DNA of 64,000 nt from Negadavirga shengliensis (GTDB taxonomy: Bacteria; Bacteroidota; Bacteroidia; Cytophagales; Cyclobacteriaceae), in the NCBI RefSeq assembly GCF_042652345.1, contig NZ_JBHSJJ010000014.1, forward strand, positions 102,278 through 166,277, written 5' to 3'. A program made the translations under genes and the position numbers. Under the pieces are notes generated by a model. It saw only the letters and a list, made by a program, of their open reading frames with translations, ran no database searches and was not told where the DNA came from. Below, one piece after another: positions 35,589-44,909 of this stretch (positions are counted from its first letter, which is position 1; the number at the start of each line of letters is the position of its first letter).

Positions 35589-38500
35589 TCAGGCAAGCCC
35601 CGCAGCTTCAAATAACACCTCCACCGGGTGCAGGGCTTTCCTGCCCGTACCGTCGGCGATCTGATGCCTGCAGCTGGTTCCCGGAGCGGCCACCAAAGTA
35701 TCTGTGGCAGCTTTCCTGACGGCCGGAAAAAGTACCATCTCTCCTATTTGCATACTCAGTTCATAATGCTCCTTTTCGTATCCAAAAGAACCTGCCATAC
35801 CACAACAACCGGAAGGGATGACTTCCACCTCATAGTTTTCCGGCAGGGAAAGCAGCCGCTTTGAAAAGTTGGGTGAAGAAAGGGCTTTTTGGTGACAGTG
35901 ACCATGCAGCAGGACTTTTTTCTTTTCCTGGCCAAACTGCTCCTGGGTGATGTTACCGGCTATCACTTCCTTTGCCAGAAACTCGTCAATCAATTCGCAA
36001 TGCACTTTTAGCTTTTGGGCGTCTTTAACCAGTTCCTTTGCCACCAGCCTGGGATATTCGTCCCTGAAACTCAATATGGCGGAAGGTTCCAGACCGATTA
36101 AAGGCGTGTTCCTGTCTATGATCTGGCTAAAGATTTTCACATTTTCATTCGCCATTTTGCGGGCGTATTCCAATAATCCCTTGGATATGGCTCCCCTGCC
36201 GCTTTCTTCATGATCTGTCATTTTTACTTCATAGCCCAAATGACGCAATAGTTTAATGGCCTTGATCCCAATAAGGGTATCGTTGTAATTGGTAAATTCA
36301 TCACAGAAAAAATAAACGGTTTTAATGATGGGTGTTTTGCCCTGTAAGCTGCTATAATTCTTTCTATACCATTTTTTCAGTGAAACCGGGTGGATATTAG
36401 GCAGATTCCTTTTGGGAGCCACGCCTAATATTCTTTTCATCGCCGCACCTGTGACCTTATTGTTCAAAAAGAAGTTGGAAATACCCGGAATGGTGCTTCC
36501 CAATCCATTGAGTTTATTGATAAAAGCAAAAGCACGTGCCCTTAGAGGTACACCGTTGGATTTATAATATTGATATTGAAATTCCGCCTTCATGGAAGCC
36601 ATATCCACATTGGAGGGGCACTCGGAAGTACATCCCTTGCAAGAAAGACACAAGTCCATTACTTCTTTGATCTCTGCATGGTCAAAAGGGTTTTTCTTGT
36701 TGCTTTTGGTCAGAAATTCACGGAGCGTATTGGCCCTGCCTCTGGTGGTATCCTTTTCATAGCGGGTGGCTTGATAGCTTGGGCACATCGTTCCGCCGCC
36801 GGAGTTGGGCAGTTTGCGGCAATCCCCCGAACCGTTGCATTTTTCGGCCATCCTCAGGATTCCCCCTACCTCACTGAAATCCATAACGGTATCGTGTTCC
36901 GGCGTCACCATATCCGGCTCATACCTCAATGAGGTGTTCATGGGAGGTGCGTCCACAATTTTGCCGGGATTGAAAATAGCTTTGGGATCCCAGGTGTATT
37001 TTATTCTTTTCAGTAATTCATAATTTTCGTCTCCCACCATAAGCGGGATAAAAGCCGCCCGTACCCTGCCATCGCCATGTTCCCCACTGAGAGAACCTTT
37101 GTATTTTTTCACCAGTTTGGCACAAGCTTCACTGATTTTATAAAATTCCTCCACATCGTCGGACTGTTTCAGGTCCAAGATAGGCCTGAGGTGTATTTCG
37201 CCGGCCCCGGCATGGGCATAATACACCGGCTCCTGGCCAAAACCTTTCATGATTTCTCCAAACTCATCAATATAATCCGCCAAATCCTCAATATCCACAG
37301 CCGTATCTTCAATACAGGCAACCGCTTTTTTATCACCCGGAATATTCGCCAAAAGCCCCAAACCCGCACTTCTCAGTTCCCAGGCACTGCCGGTCCTATC
37401 CGGTCCGATCATGGGATAGGCATATCCCAAACCCGCTTCTTCCAGCGCCGCAATAAATGCCTTACCCTGCAGTCTGGCCTCCTCAAGCTGCTGGCCTCTG
37501 AATTCTACCATAAGAATGGCTTTAGGATCGCCCTCCACAAAATCCCTGTTTTTGCTTTGTTCCACGTTCTGTTTGGTACAGTCCAGAATGATTTTGTCCA
37601 TCAATTCCACAGCCGTGGGCTTAAGCTTCATGGCCACCTGCGCCGCTTTCATGCTCTCATGGATGGAGTCAAAATGGGCCGCCACCACAATATCAAAAGG
37701 ATCGGGCAAGGGGTCCAGGTGAATCTTGATTTCGGTGATAATGGCCAAAGTGCCTTCAGACCCGCACAGCAGTTTACAAAAATCAAATGGATTTGATTTG
37801 TCCGAAAACAATTCGGAATCCAGCAAATAGTCTACTGCATATCCCGTATTCCTTCGATGGATGGTAGGTTTGGGAAAATGCTCACGGATGTTCTTTTGGT
37901 TGATGGGATTACTGAGCTCTTCTTTGATATGCCTGTACAATTCACCTTCCAGATTGTTGAGTTGGCACTTGTTCTCAAACTCCTCTTTGGATGTGGATTT
38001 AAAGACCGCCTCGCTGCCGTCGCTCAATAAAACCGTTAACTCCAGGGTATGTTCCCGGGTACTGCCGTACACAATGGAAGTTGTGCCACAGCTGTTGTTT
38101 CCCACCATACCTCCTATCATGGCCCTGGTGGCGGTACTGGTGATGGGGCTGAAAAAATAGCCGTGCGGCTTCAGGTAATTGTTCAATTCATTTCTTATCA
38201 CACCCGGCTGCACGCGCACCCACCCTTCTTCTTTATTGAATTCAATGATTTTATTCAGGTATTTTGACACATCCACCACAATGCCCTCCCCCACACATTG
38301 ACCCGCCAGGGAAGTTCCCGCAGTTCTGGGAATAAGAGAAGTACCGTGCTGAGTAGCAAAGCCTATGAGTTTCCGGATATCTGATGTGTTTTTGGGCAAA
38401 GCCACCGCTACGGGAAGGGAACGGTAAACTGATGCATCCGTGGCATATAAGGTACGCATCAAACTGTCAAAGTGCAATTCCCCGTCTAATTCACCCGCCA

Positions 38501-38609
38501 GTTGGGCCAATAAGGGCTTCAAATCTACTGTAGTTTCACTCTTGGTCTGAGTGGAAAGGTTTACATCAAGATTTCCTTTGTGCTTCAAGTCTACTGTGGT
38601 TTCACTCAT
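35589..38609 (-). CDS. FAD-binding oxidoreductase fused to Fe-S/CCG domains (D-lactate/D-2-hydroxyacid dehydrogenase-like)
   Basis: A 1006-residue fusion. The N-terminal FAD_binding_4 domain (about 60-270) has RTAGTSLAGQCVGEG; the FAD-linked oxidase C-terminal lobe follows to about 570, with the SGEHGDGR active-site motif. A ferredoxin-like segment has CLSCKGCTSECP (about 655), and the C-terminal part has two cysteine-rich CCG-type sites, GHCHQKAL and CCGMAGSFGYEKEH (about 910-960). This architecture matches YdiJ/Dld-II type enzymes that oxidise D-2-hydroxyacids and feed electrons to the quinone pool. The exact substrate is open. The N-terminus carries a duplicated SETTVDLK (residues 2-9 and 24-31). 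Confidence 0.88.
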   Translation of the reverse strand: MSETTVDLKHKGNLDVNLSTQTKSETTVDLKPLLAQLAGELDGELHFDSLMRTLYATDASVYRSLPVAVALPKNTSDIRKLIGFATQHGTSLIPRTAGTSLAGQCVGEGIVVDVSKYLNKIIEFNKEEGWVRVQPGVIRNELNNYLKPHGYFFSPITSTATRAMIGGMVGNNSCGTTSIVYGSTREHTLELTVLLSDGSEAVFKSTSKEEFENKCQLNNLEGELYRHIKEELSNPINQKNIREHFPKPTIHRRNTGYAVDYLLDSELFSDKSNPFDFCKLLCGSEGTLAIITEIKIHLDPLPDPFDIVVAAHFDSIHESMKAAQVAMKLKPTAVELMDKIILDCTKQNVEQSKNRDFVEGDPKAILMVEFRGQQLEEARLQGKAFIAALEEAGLGYAYPMIGPDRTGSAWELRSAGLGLLANIPGDKKAVACIEDTAVDIEDLADYIDEFGEIMKGFGQEPVYYAHAGAGEIHLRPILDLKQSDDVEEFYKISEACAKLVKKYKGSLSGEHGDGRVRAAFIPLMVGDENYELLKRIKYTWDPKAIFNPGKIVDAPPMNTSLRYEPDMVTPEHDTVMDFSEVGGILRMAEKCNGSGDCRKLPNSGGGTMCPSYQATRYEKDTTRGRANTLREFLTKSNKKNPFDHAEIKEVMDLCLSCKGCTSECPSNVDMASMKAEFQYQYYKSNGVPLRARAFAFINKLNGLGSTIPGISNFFLNNKVTGAAMKRILGVAPKRNLPNIHPVSLKKWYRKNYSSLQGKTPIIKTVYFFCDEFTNYNDTLIGIKAIKLLRHLGYEVKMTDHEESGRGAISKGLLEYARKMANENVKIFSQIIDRNTPLIGLEPSAILSFRDEYPRLVAKELVKDAQKLKVHCELIDEFLAKEVIAGNITQEQFGQEKKKVLLHGHCHQKALSSPNFSKRLLSLPENYEVEVIPSGCCGMAGSFGYEKEHYELSMQIGEMVLFPAVRKAATDTLVAAPGTSCRHQIADGTGRKALHPVEVLFEAAGLA

Positions 38610-38724
38610 GGCCCAAAAATAAAACAGATCAGATTAGGAATGAATAATCCCTCTGTTTTTTTATTTTACGAAAATGCTTTTAAACAGCTTGATCTTTACC
38701 CGGAAGCAGTCCGGTATTTAATTT

Positions 38725-39909
38725 TTAAACTGGGGCAGATCCGGGCTCTCCGCGCCTGCTTCCCTTATAAAGTTCAAACACGAGCAACCTGCAATCAATG
38801 GTCCCGTTATAGAACGGGATCCGTCGTTTGGGTTTTAAACCGACTTTTTTTCCCAAATCCAGATTTCCGGTGAAAACCAAGCCTGTATAACCTGAGCAGC
38901 GCTTCTTCATGAAGTCACCTATTTCCCGATACACCAACTCTAGCTCATCTTCCTCCCCCAGCCGTTCCCCGTATTCCGGGTTTAAAAACATGGCGCCGGT
39001 TTCCGCCTCTGGAACAGTCGTGTCCCTAAAATCACATACTTCAAACCGAATCAGGTGTTCCACTCCGGCTGTGGAAGCGTTTGTTTTGCTCGCTGTTATC
39101 GCCCTGTTGCTGATATCGGAGGCGATGATATCAAAATCAACATGGTCATTGATCTTCCTGTCCAATTCCTTTTTTAGTTTCCGGTAATGACCTGGGTCGT
39201 AGCCTTTGATATGCATAAAGGCATATTCATCCCTGTAAAGCCCGGGGTACCTGTTGGTGGCCAATAAGGCAGCTTCAATGGCCACTGTTCCAGAACCGCA
39301 CATGGGATTCACAAAAGGGCTTTTCCTGTCCCACCCCGAAGCCAACAGGGTAGCCGACACCAGGGCCTCCATCATCGGCGCATTGCCCGGTATTTTACGG
39401 TAACCGTGTTTGATTAAAGTTTCACCGGAAGTGTTGATGTAGATAGATGCCTCGCTTTCTTTCCAAAAAAATTGGAACACCGTACCGTTCAAAGCAGAAC
39501 CGGAATCAGGGCGTACCCCAAATTTCTCCCTGAACCTGTCAGCAATGGCATCCTTGATTTTAAGATTGGCAAACAGGGGGTTGTCTACAGATTCATGAGC
39601 TACGTTGCTGATGACAGAAAAGTAGCCATCCTTCTCCAAATAATCTTCCCAGGATATATTTTTGACTTTTTTGTAAAGGTCCTGGATATGTTTGAGGGTA
39701 AAAGATTGTATCTCGAATAAAACATGGCTCGCCGTACGAAGGTGCATATTCAAAAAAATACAATCTTCCAGACTTGCCTTCAGTTCAACGTGGGTTCTAT
39801 GAACATCAGCGGGAGAAAAACCGAGTTCCTTTAATTCCATTTCCAGATAAGGCGCGTACCTGTCAAAACAGGTGATCACGACCTTTCCCTCTTTGCTAAA
39901 ATCGATCAT
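38725..39909 (-). CDS. THUMP-domain class I SAM-dependent RNA methyltransferase (RlmL-like)
   Basis: A 394-residue protein of the RlmL/TrmN-like group. The N-terminal ferredoxin-like and THUMP RNA-binding domains span about 1-160; the Rossmann methyltransferase domain has the SAM loop NPMCGSGTVAIEAAL (about 200-214) and the target-base motif NPEYGERLG (about 310-318), corresponding to NPPYG in relatives. It lacks the second methyltransferase domain of E. coli RlmKL, so it corresponds to the RlmL half only. The probable target is N2 of a guanosine in 23S rRNA, inferred from family. Confidence 0.88.
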   Translation of the reverse strand: MIDFSKEGKVVITCFDRYAPYLEMELKELGFSPADVHRTHVELKASLEDCIFLNMHLRTASHVLFEIQSFTLKHIQDLYKKVKNISWEDYLEKDGYFSVISNVAHESVDNPLFANLKIKDAIADRFREKFGVRPDSGSALNGTVFQFFWKESEASIYINTSGETLIKHGYRKIPGNAPMMEALVSATLLASGWDRKSPFVNPMCGSGTVAIEAALLATNRYPGLYRDEYAFMHIKGYDPGHYRKLKKELDRKINDHVDFDIIASDISNRAITASKTNASTAGVEHLIRFEVCDFRDTTVPEAETGAMFLNPEYGERLGEEDELELVYREIGDFMKKRCSGYTGLVFTGNLDLGKKVGLKPKRRIPFYNGTIDCRLLVFELYKGSRRGEPGSAPV

Positions 39910-39962
39910 AAGGCAAATATACCGTTATAATCGAAAAATAAAGGATTTCCCTCATTGGATGA

Positions 39963-41108
39963 TCATCCACCCCTCCGAGGGTGGAGGTCTTTTATTGCCG
40001 CTTCAAACTCTTCCGGATAGTTTATATTTCTGAATTCCCGCACATCGGGAGCTTTTAACAGTTCAATATCCGTGTTGATCAGTACCTTCCTCGGGCAGCT
40101 GTAGCCCTGGCTTAAAAACTGAAGCAATAGAGGATAACTTCTGGGCTCCCAGATGGTAATCAAGGGTTCCGGAAATTTTCCTTCCGGATCAAGAAAGGCA
40201 GTCGCATGTTTGGAAGGATTACGGCGATCTATTAAATATTTGATGGTGCCTTCCGTCAAATAAGGGAGATCGCAGGCTACTGTCAGCCAGGCATGGTCAG
40301 GTTCCTGCATAAAAGCCGAAATCAACCCACCCATCGGGCCGAGTTCCAGTACTTTGTCCTGGACTACCGGGAATTTCTCTTCCAATATGGGGGCCTGCAC
40401 CGGGTTGCAGGAAAGGTAAACACTTTGACAATAAGGAGCCAGCATATCCATCATGTGTTGCCGTTGGCTTTTACCATGATAAACCAAATCGCCCTTGTCT
40501 TTTTGCATGCGGGTGCTTTTTCCGCCGGATAACACCAAACCATTGACCGGAGCCGTATTTTTTTGCAGCCATCCAGAGATAAATCCCGTTATTTTCTCCG
40601 TCTCATCTATGGTATAACATGGAAGCTTTTCCCAGTCCGGAAGAAGCTTTCGGATGACATCCGGCACGGTTTCCTCATTGGTTTTCAGCAAGATCATCTG
40701 TACATCCGTCAACTTATCCAGCTTCTTTTCCAGGGATTTATTGGAATCAATGACCAAGATCTGTGATTTGGCTTTGAAATGGTTTGCATTTATTAAAATC
40801 AGGTCCTGTTTATTGAACCACTGCCTCCGCTCAAAAGGGCTATTGCTTTCAACCGCCAGGTCTATTCTCTTAAAAAGTATCTTATCCCTGAATTCCATGG
40901 TACCGGTTACCGACATGAGGCTGTCCTCTTCTCCCTCTCCTGCCAAAAGCCTGTCTCCTTCTTTGTGGTCAGCATCCACATAGGCCAACCGGTAACTTTC
41001 GGAAAGTGATTGGATCAGTTTTTTGGCAAGTTGCTGTATCAATCCACATGAAGTACCCAAAACACCTAGTTCGTTCCGGCCGAACTCACCATAGGCAGGT
41101 CGCTTCAT
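39963..41108 (-). CDS. mobA: MobA-like molybdenum cofactor nucleotidyltransferase with an N-terminal MobB-like remnant
   Basis: About 381 residues. The C-terminal half is a MobA-type nucleotidyltransferase with LSGGKSTRM (193-201), the KGDL lysine and ACDLPYL, which would attach GMP (or CMP) to molybdopterin. The N-terminal 180 residues look like MobB in order (strand-loop-helix, then LAYVDADH), but the Walker A loop is replaced by GTSCGLIQQ and lacks the GKT core. I choose the ATG at 41108, which follows the moaC stop by 19 bp; a longer start at 41168 would overlap moaC by 41 bp and add residues that mirror the moaC tail. Confidence 0.85.
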   Translation of the reverse strand: MKRPAYGEFGRNELGVLGTSCGLIQQLAKKLIQSLSESYRLAYVDADHKEGDRLLAGEGEEDSLMSVTGTMEFRDKILFKRIDLAVESNSPFERRQWFNKQDLILINANHFKAKSQILVIDSNKSLEKKLDKLTDVQMILLKTNEETVPDVIRKLLPDWEKLPCYTIDETEKITGFISGWLQKNTAPVNGLVLSGGKSTRMQKDKGDLVYHGKSQRQHMMDMLAPYCQSVYLSCNPVQAPILEEKFPVVQDKVLELGPMGGLISAFMQEPDHAWLTVACDLPYLTEGTIKYLIDRRNPSKHATAFLDPEGKFPEPLITIWEPRSYPLLLQFLSQGYSCPRKVLINTDIELLKAPDVREFRNINYPEEFEAAIKDLHPRRGG

Positions 41109-41127
41109 GCTGACATGTTTTTGGTGT

Positions 41128-41613
41128 TTATCTTTTGAAGTCACTTTTACCTCCGGTTTTTTCTGCAAGTTGCAGGTTTTTAATCAGAATATCGTGGGAA
41201 AAACCTTTGCACATATCATAAATGGTCAATGCGGCCACAGAAGCCCCGGTGAGCGCCTCCATCTCCACGCCGGTTTTTCCGGTTACACTGGCGGTGCAGG
41301 AAATCAACACCTCGGTGCTATTTATCACTTCTATATCGATTTTGCAATTGTCCATTCCCACGGGATGGCAAAGCGGGATAAGGTCGGGGGTCTTTTTTGC
41401 AGCCATGGTTCCCGCAATAATCGCTGTCTGAAACACCGGTCCTTTTTTGGTCAGAATATCTTTATTTTCGGTAAGCCTCGTCATAATATCCTCCCCCAGC
41501 GCTACCACGCAAGTCGCTGTCGCAACCCTTTTGGTCACCGCTTTATTTCCCACATCCACCATGTTGGGATTGCCGGTGTGTTTGTCGAGATGGGTAAAGT
41601 CCTTTTCTTCCAT
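41128..41613 (-). CDS. moaC: Cyclic pyranopterin monophosphate synthase MoaC
   Basis: A 161-residue MoaC that converts the MoaA product 3',8-cyclo-GTP to cyclic pyranopterin monophosphate. Family motifs are intact: MVDVGNKAVTKRVATA near the start, the active-site LIPLCHPVGMDNCKI (about 80-95), and GKTGVEMEALTGASVAALTI (about 116-135) with the Lys-Thr-Gly motif at the C-terminal EKTGGKSD. It is coupled to a cysteine desulfurase upstream (13 bp) and mobA downstream, forming the second Moco gene group of the window. Confidence 0.97.
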   Translation of the reverse strand: MEEKDFTHLDKHTGNPNMVDVGNKAVTKRVATATCVVALGEDIMTRLTENKDILTKKGPVFQTAIIAGTMAAKKTPDLIPLCHPVGMDNCKIDIEVINSTEVLISCTASVTGKTGVEMEALTGASVAALTIYDMCKGFSHDILIKNLQLAEKTGGKSDFKR

Positions 41614-41626
41614 TATTCAGCTTCAT

Positions 41627-42790
41627 TTACTTCGAGGCAGCATCCCCCGTCATCTGCCGGTAACTTTCTTTCACAAATTCGATGGCAAAATCTACTTGTT
41701 CGTCCGTAGTGGACTTGCCTAATCCAAAACGCAGGGTACTTTTGGCCAGTTCATTTTCGAGCCCCATGGCTTTCAAAACATGGGAGGGCTTGTCTGTAAT
41801 ACTGCTACAGGCCGATCCCGAACTGACGGCCAGTTCTTTATTGATCCGGATCAGCCAGTCTTTGCCATTTACACCCGCAAACGAAATATTGCTCACGTGG
41901 GGGAGTCTATGAACCGGATGGCCGTTTAGCCTGCATCCATCCAAAGCCAACAAAGCATTTTCGAGCTTATCCCTTAAAGGTTTAAGCCTTAGCCGGTCCC
42001 TATCCATTTCCCTGGATGCAATTTCGGCAGCTTTGCCTAGACCTACAATTCCCGGAATGTTTAGTGTACCGCTTCGTCTTCCCAATTCCTGTCCGCCCCC
42101 GGTTATACAAGCTTTCAAATATACGCCGGGCTGGGATTTTCTTATATACAAGGCACCTACCCCTTTGGGGCCATAAAATTTATGAGCAGATAAAGGTACC
42201 AAATCCACGTTCAGTTCGCGGACATTTAATGGCATTTTTCCTACCGCCTGTACGCTGTCAGAAAGCAAGAGCACGCCTTTGGAGCGGGTCAGGTCTGCGA
42301 TTTCCTGAATCGGCTGCAAAACCCCCGTTTCATTGTTTGCAAACATGGCCGCCACCATCACCGTATCGTCGCGAATGGCCTCCTCGAGTTGGTTTAAATC
42401 GACCAGACCATCTCCGTCTACGGGGAGCACGGTGACTTCAAAACCCTCCTGTCGCAGGTCTGCCAAAGTATCCAGGACGGCCTTGTGCTCAGTACTGAGG
42501 GTGACAAAGTGCTTCCCTCTATCCAGGTTGGCATTGCCCACTCCCCTGATGGCAAGGTTGACAGACTCCGTGGCGCCGCTGGTGAAAACAATCTCTTTTG
42601 GCGCGGCACGTATAAGATGGGCCACCTGTTCCCTTGCTATCTCCACCGCTTCTTCGGCCAGCCATCCATAAACATGATGGCTGCTGGAAGCATTCCCGTA
42701 CAATGAAGTAAAATAAGGAGTCATGGCTTCCAAAACTTCCGGAAGACAGGGAGTTGTTGCATTATGGTCAAAATAAATAGGAAATTTCAT
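41627..42790 (-). CDS. Cysteine desulfurase (NifS/IscS family)
   Basis: A 387-residue PLP-dependent class V aminotransferase-fold enzyme releasing sulfur from cysteine. The N-terminal YFDHNATTP, the PLP-lysine segment SAHKFYGPKGVGALY (about 200-214) and the catalytic cysteine loop SGSACSS (about 320-326) are present. I use the ATG at 42790; a TTG three codons upstream is possible. Position next to moaC and mobA suggests it may supply sulfur for MoaD thiocarboxylation or for sulfuration of the finished cofactor, but a general Fe-S role is equally possible. Confidence 0.92.
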   Translation of the reverse strand: MKFPIYFDHNATTPCLPEVLEAMTPYFTSLYGNASSSHHVYGWLAEEAVEIAREQVAHLIRAAPKEIVFTSGATESVNLAIRGVGNANLDRGKHFVTLSTEHKAVLDTLADLRQEGFEVTVLPVDGDGLVDLNQLEEAIRDDTVMVAAMFANNETGVLQPIQEIADLTRSKGVLLLSDSVQAVGKMPLNVRELNVDLVPLSAHKFYGPKGVGALYIRKSQPGVYLKACITGGGQELGRRSGTLNIPGIVGLGKAAEIASREMDRDRLRLKPLRDKLENALLALDGCRLNGHPVHRLPHVSNISFAGVNGKDWLIRINKELAVSSGSACSSITDKPSHVLKAMGLENELAKSTLRFGLGKSTTDEQVDFAIEFVKESYRQMTGDAASK

Positions 42791-42881
42791 TTCCTTCAAG
42801 AGGTTTAGTTGATCAGTTCAATCACTTCCTGTCAATCCAACGGTTTTAAAGCAATTGCAGACCTTGGGTTTACTTTGAGTG

Positions 42882-44531
42882 TTATTTTGAATCGGACATG
42901 GACTCCGCCATTTCCAATGCCTGATAGGCGTTGACCAGCCCACCGGTTATGCTCAAGTCACCAAAGGCTACTTCTTTTTCCTGTCCAGGTTGGATGACAC
43001 GGTGCTCGGCCTTGCTGTACACTGATTTTTTTAAGATCTCTTTTATTTCTTTGGGTTTCAGATCAGGATAGTAAGCCATCAATAACGCCGCAACTCCGGA
43101 AACACTGGGAGCAGCCATACTGGTACCGCTGTTGGAATCATACTCGCTTCCCGGCATCGTGGAATAGATGTCCACACCTGGAGCAAAAAGGTCCACCGCA
43201 TCGGAACTGAAATTACTGAAACTTGCCGGCAGATTTTCATTCAGCATCCAGGAAGCCGCACCTACTTCAATCCACCCGGAAGCCTCGCCCCTTCTCTCGT
43301 ACCAACGGTTGGGGTAATTGTTGTGTGGGTTGATTTCTTTGGCACTGTTGCCCGCCGCATGGATCAACACCACCCCCTTTCTTTCCGCATATTTTACCGC
43401 TTTGTCCACATGTTTTTTTCCCGGAGAGTAGGATTTCCCGAAGCTCATGTTGATGATATGTGCCCCGTTATCCACCGCATAACGGATAGCATTGGCAATA
43501 TCCTTATCCCTTTCATCCCCATTGGGCACCGCCCGGATGGGCATGATCAATACGTGCTCTGCGATTCCCTCTATGCCCAGATCATTCTTTCTGTCTGCGG
43601 CGATGATACCCGCCACATGGGTGCCATGCGAAGCATCGGGACCTATGGGGTCATTGTTCCCATAATGTTTCTCTTTATAATTTTCGGGATCATCACCGAC
43701 AATGTGTCTGGGATCAAAGTCAGGATTATAGGCATATTTGGCTTGTGTTTCAAAATGTTTGACAGCCTTTTCCAATTCGGAAAGGATCTCATTGATAGTG
43801 GCCTCCTGCCCCATGAGCAATGAGAAAAGCTGCTGCAGCATCTCAATGGCGCCCTTTACCTCTTCGCTCTCAGGTTCAAAGGAAGATAGATCCTTTTTAT
43901 CAAAATCATCCACCTCAAATTCATCTTTTACCAGGGCTGTCATGTTTCTAAAGCCCTCCAGCATGTTGGAATACATGCCATAGTTCATTTCTGCCTCTTC
44001 TTTGCTGCTTTCAAAATTTTCCTTGATGCGCTTCCAGTAAGCATATTCCTCCTTTTGTTTTTTCCTCAGCTTTTCAGGGTCTGCGTCCTCGAATTTTTCC
44101 CTCAACCTCACAAATTCCCGCGTAAGCTCATGAGAGTCCTCGGCCACGTGTGTACCGTCCTCGCCTCCTATAAAGTTCCAGCCATGCACATCATCTACAT
44201 AACCGTTACCGTCATCATCTATCCCGTTACCGGGAATTTCACCTTCATTTACCCAGATTTTGCCCTTCAAATCTTCATGGTCCATGTCCACCCCGGAATC
44301 AATCACCGCTACAATCACCGTCCGGGCGGGGCGTTTGTCTTTTAAAAAAGTGTTGTGTGCCCTCTGGGCACCGGTTCCCATGATACCGTCTTCTATGGGA
44401 TCAAGCAGAAACCAGTTTTTGGGGGCCTTAAGACTGTCAGGGTTGGTAAACAGGTCCCCCGTACCGGCAAAGGCACCTGCTCCTAAAAAGAAAAACAGCA
44501 AATAAAAATACAATTTCAGATAGATTTTCAT
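42882..44531 (-). CDS. Exported S8 (subtilisin-like) serine peptidase with a long insert
   Basis: A 549-residue peptidase with a signal peptide (about 1-23). The catalytic triad is readable: D78 in VIDSGVD, H302 in HGTHVAGI and S471 in GTSMAAP. The usual Asp-to-His spacing in subtilisins is a few dozen residues; here it is about 225, because a charged, helix-rich segment (about 130-295, with many Glu/Lys) is inserted. I recall this layout from other Bacteroidota S8 peptidases, so it is probably a defined subfamily and not a damaged gene. Its substrate is unknown. It is divergent from the blaI-like gene. Confidence 0.92.
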   Translation of the reverse strand: MKIYLKLYFYLLFFFLGAGAFAGTGDLFTNPDSLKAPKNWFLLDPIEDGIMGTGAQRAHNTFLKDKRPARTVIVAVIDSGVDMDHEDLKGKIWVNEGEIPGNGIDDDGNGYVDDVHGWNFIGGEDGTHVAEDSHELTREFVRLREKFEDADPEKLRKKQKEEYAYWKRIKENFESSKEEAEMNYGMYSNMLEGFRNMTALVKDEFEVDDFDKKDLSSFEPESEEVKGAIEMLQQLFSLLMGQEATINEILSELEKAVKHFETQAKYAYNPDFDPRHIVGDDPENYKEKHYGNNDPIGPDASHGTHVAGIIAADRKNDLGIEGIAEHVLIMPIRAVPNGDERDKDIANAIRYAVDNGAHIINMSFGKSYSPGKKHVDKAVKYAERKGVVLIHAAGNSAKEINPHNNYPNRWYERRGEASGWIEVGAASWMLNENLPASFSNFSSDAVDLFAPGVDIYSTMPGSEYDSNSGTSMAAPSVSGVAALLMAYYPDLKPKEIKEILKKSVYSKAEHRVIQPGQEKEVAFGDLSITGGLVNAYQALEMAESMSDSK

Positions 44532-44909
44532 TAACGTATGGTTTTGAGATAATAAATCATTTTCACGTTGAATAAACCTCAGGTATAAACTGACGGTCCG
44601 GAAATCAACATCTTAAGCCGGATTGTGCTTAAGTATGGCACATATTTTTCCAATATATTGTAGTTAACGTTGGATTCAAAATTAGTTGTTTTCTTCGGAT
44701 GTCAACTTTTTTGATCGGTGATTTTTTGCCAATAAGACGACTTCCTCCCACCGTCTCCAAAAGCTTCCCTATCGCATTTTATTCACTATACAGTTAGTTA
44801 ATTCGGCTTTTATTACTTACTTTTATCGTTGTCAATTGAAAGTTTTAGTTCCTTGATTTGGAAATAAGAAACTAAATGGTTAAGTTTAATGTAATCAAAC
44901 GATGTACCC
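44532..44909. other. Divergent control region between the S8 peptidase and blaI-like genes
   Basis: 378 bp without a gene. Near the right end are TTG (44829-44831) and TTGATTTG (44853-44860), a weak promoter match, and the 19-bp near-palindrome at 44869-44887. The left part shows no clear signal. Confidence 0.5.
44869..44887. promoter_or_regulatory. Candidate BlaI-type operator
   Basis: AAACTAAATGGTTAAGTTT is an imperfect 19-bp inverted repeat (AAACTnAA, TTnAGTTT arms), 22 bp before the blaI-like ATG. BlaI/MecI regulators repress their own promoters through dyads of this size, so autorepression is plausible. It differs in sequence from the classical staphylococcal operator. Confidence 0.4.
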
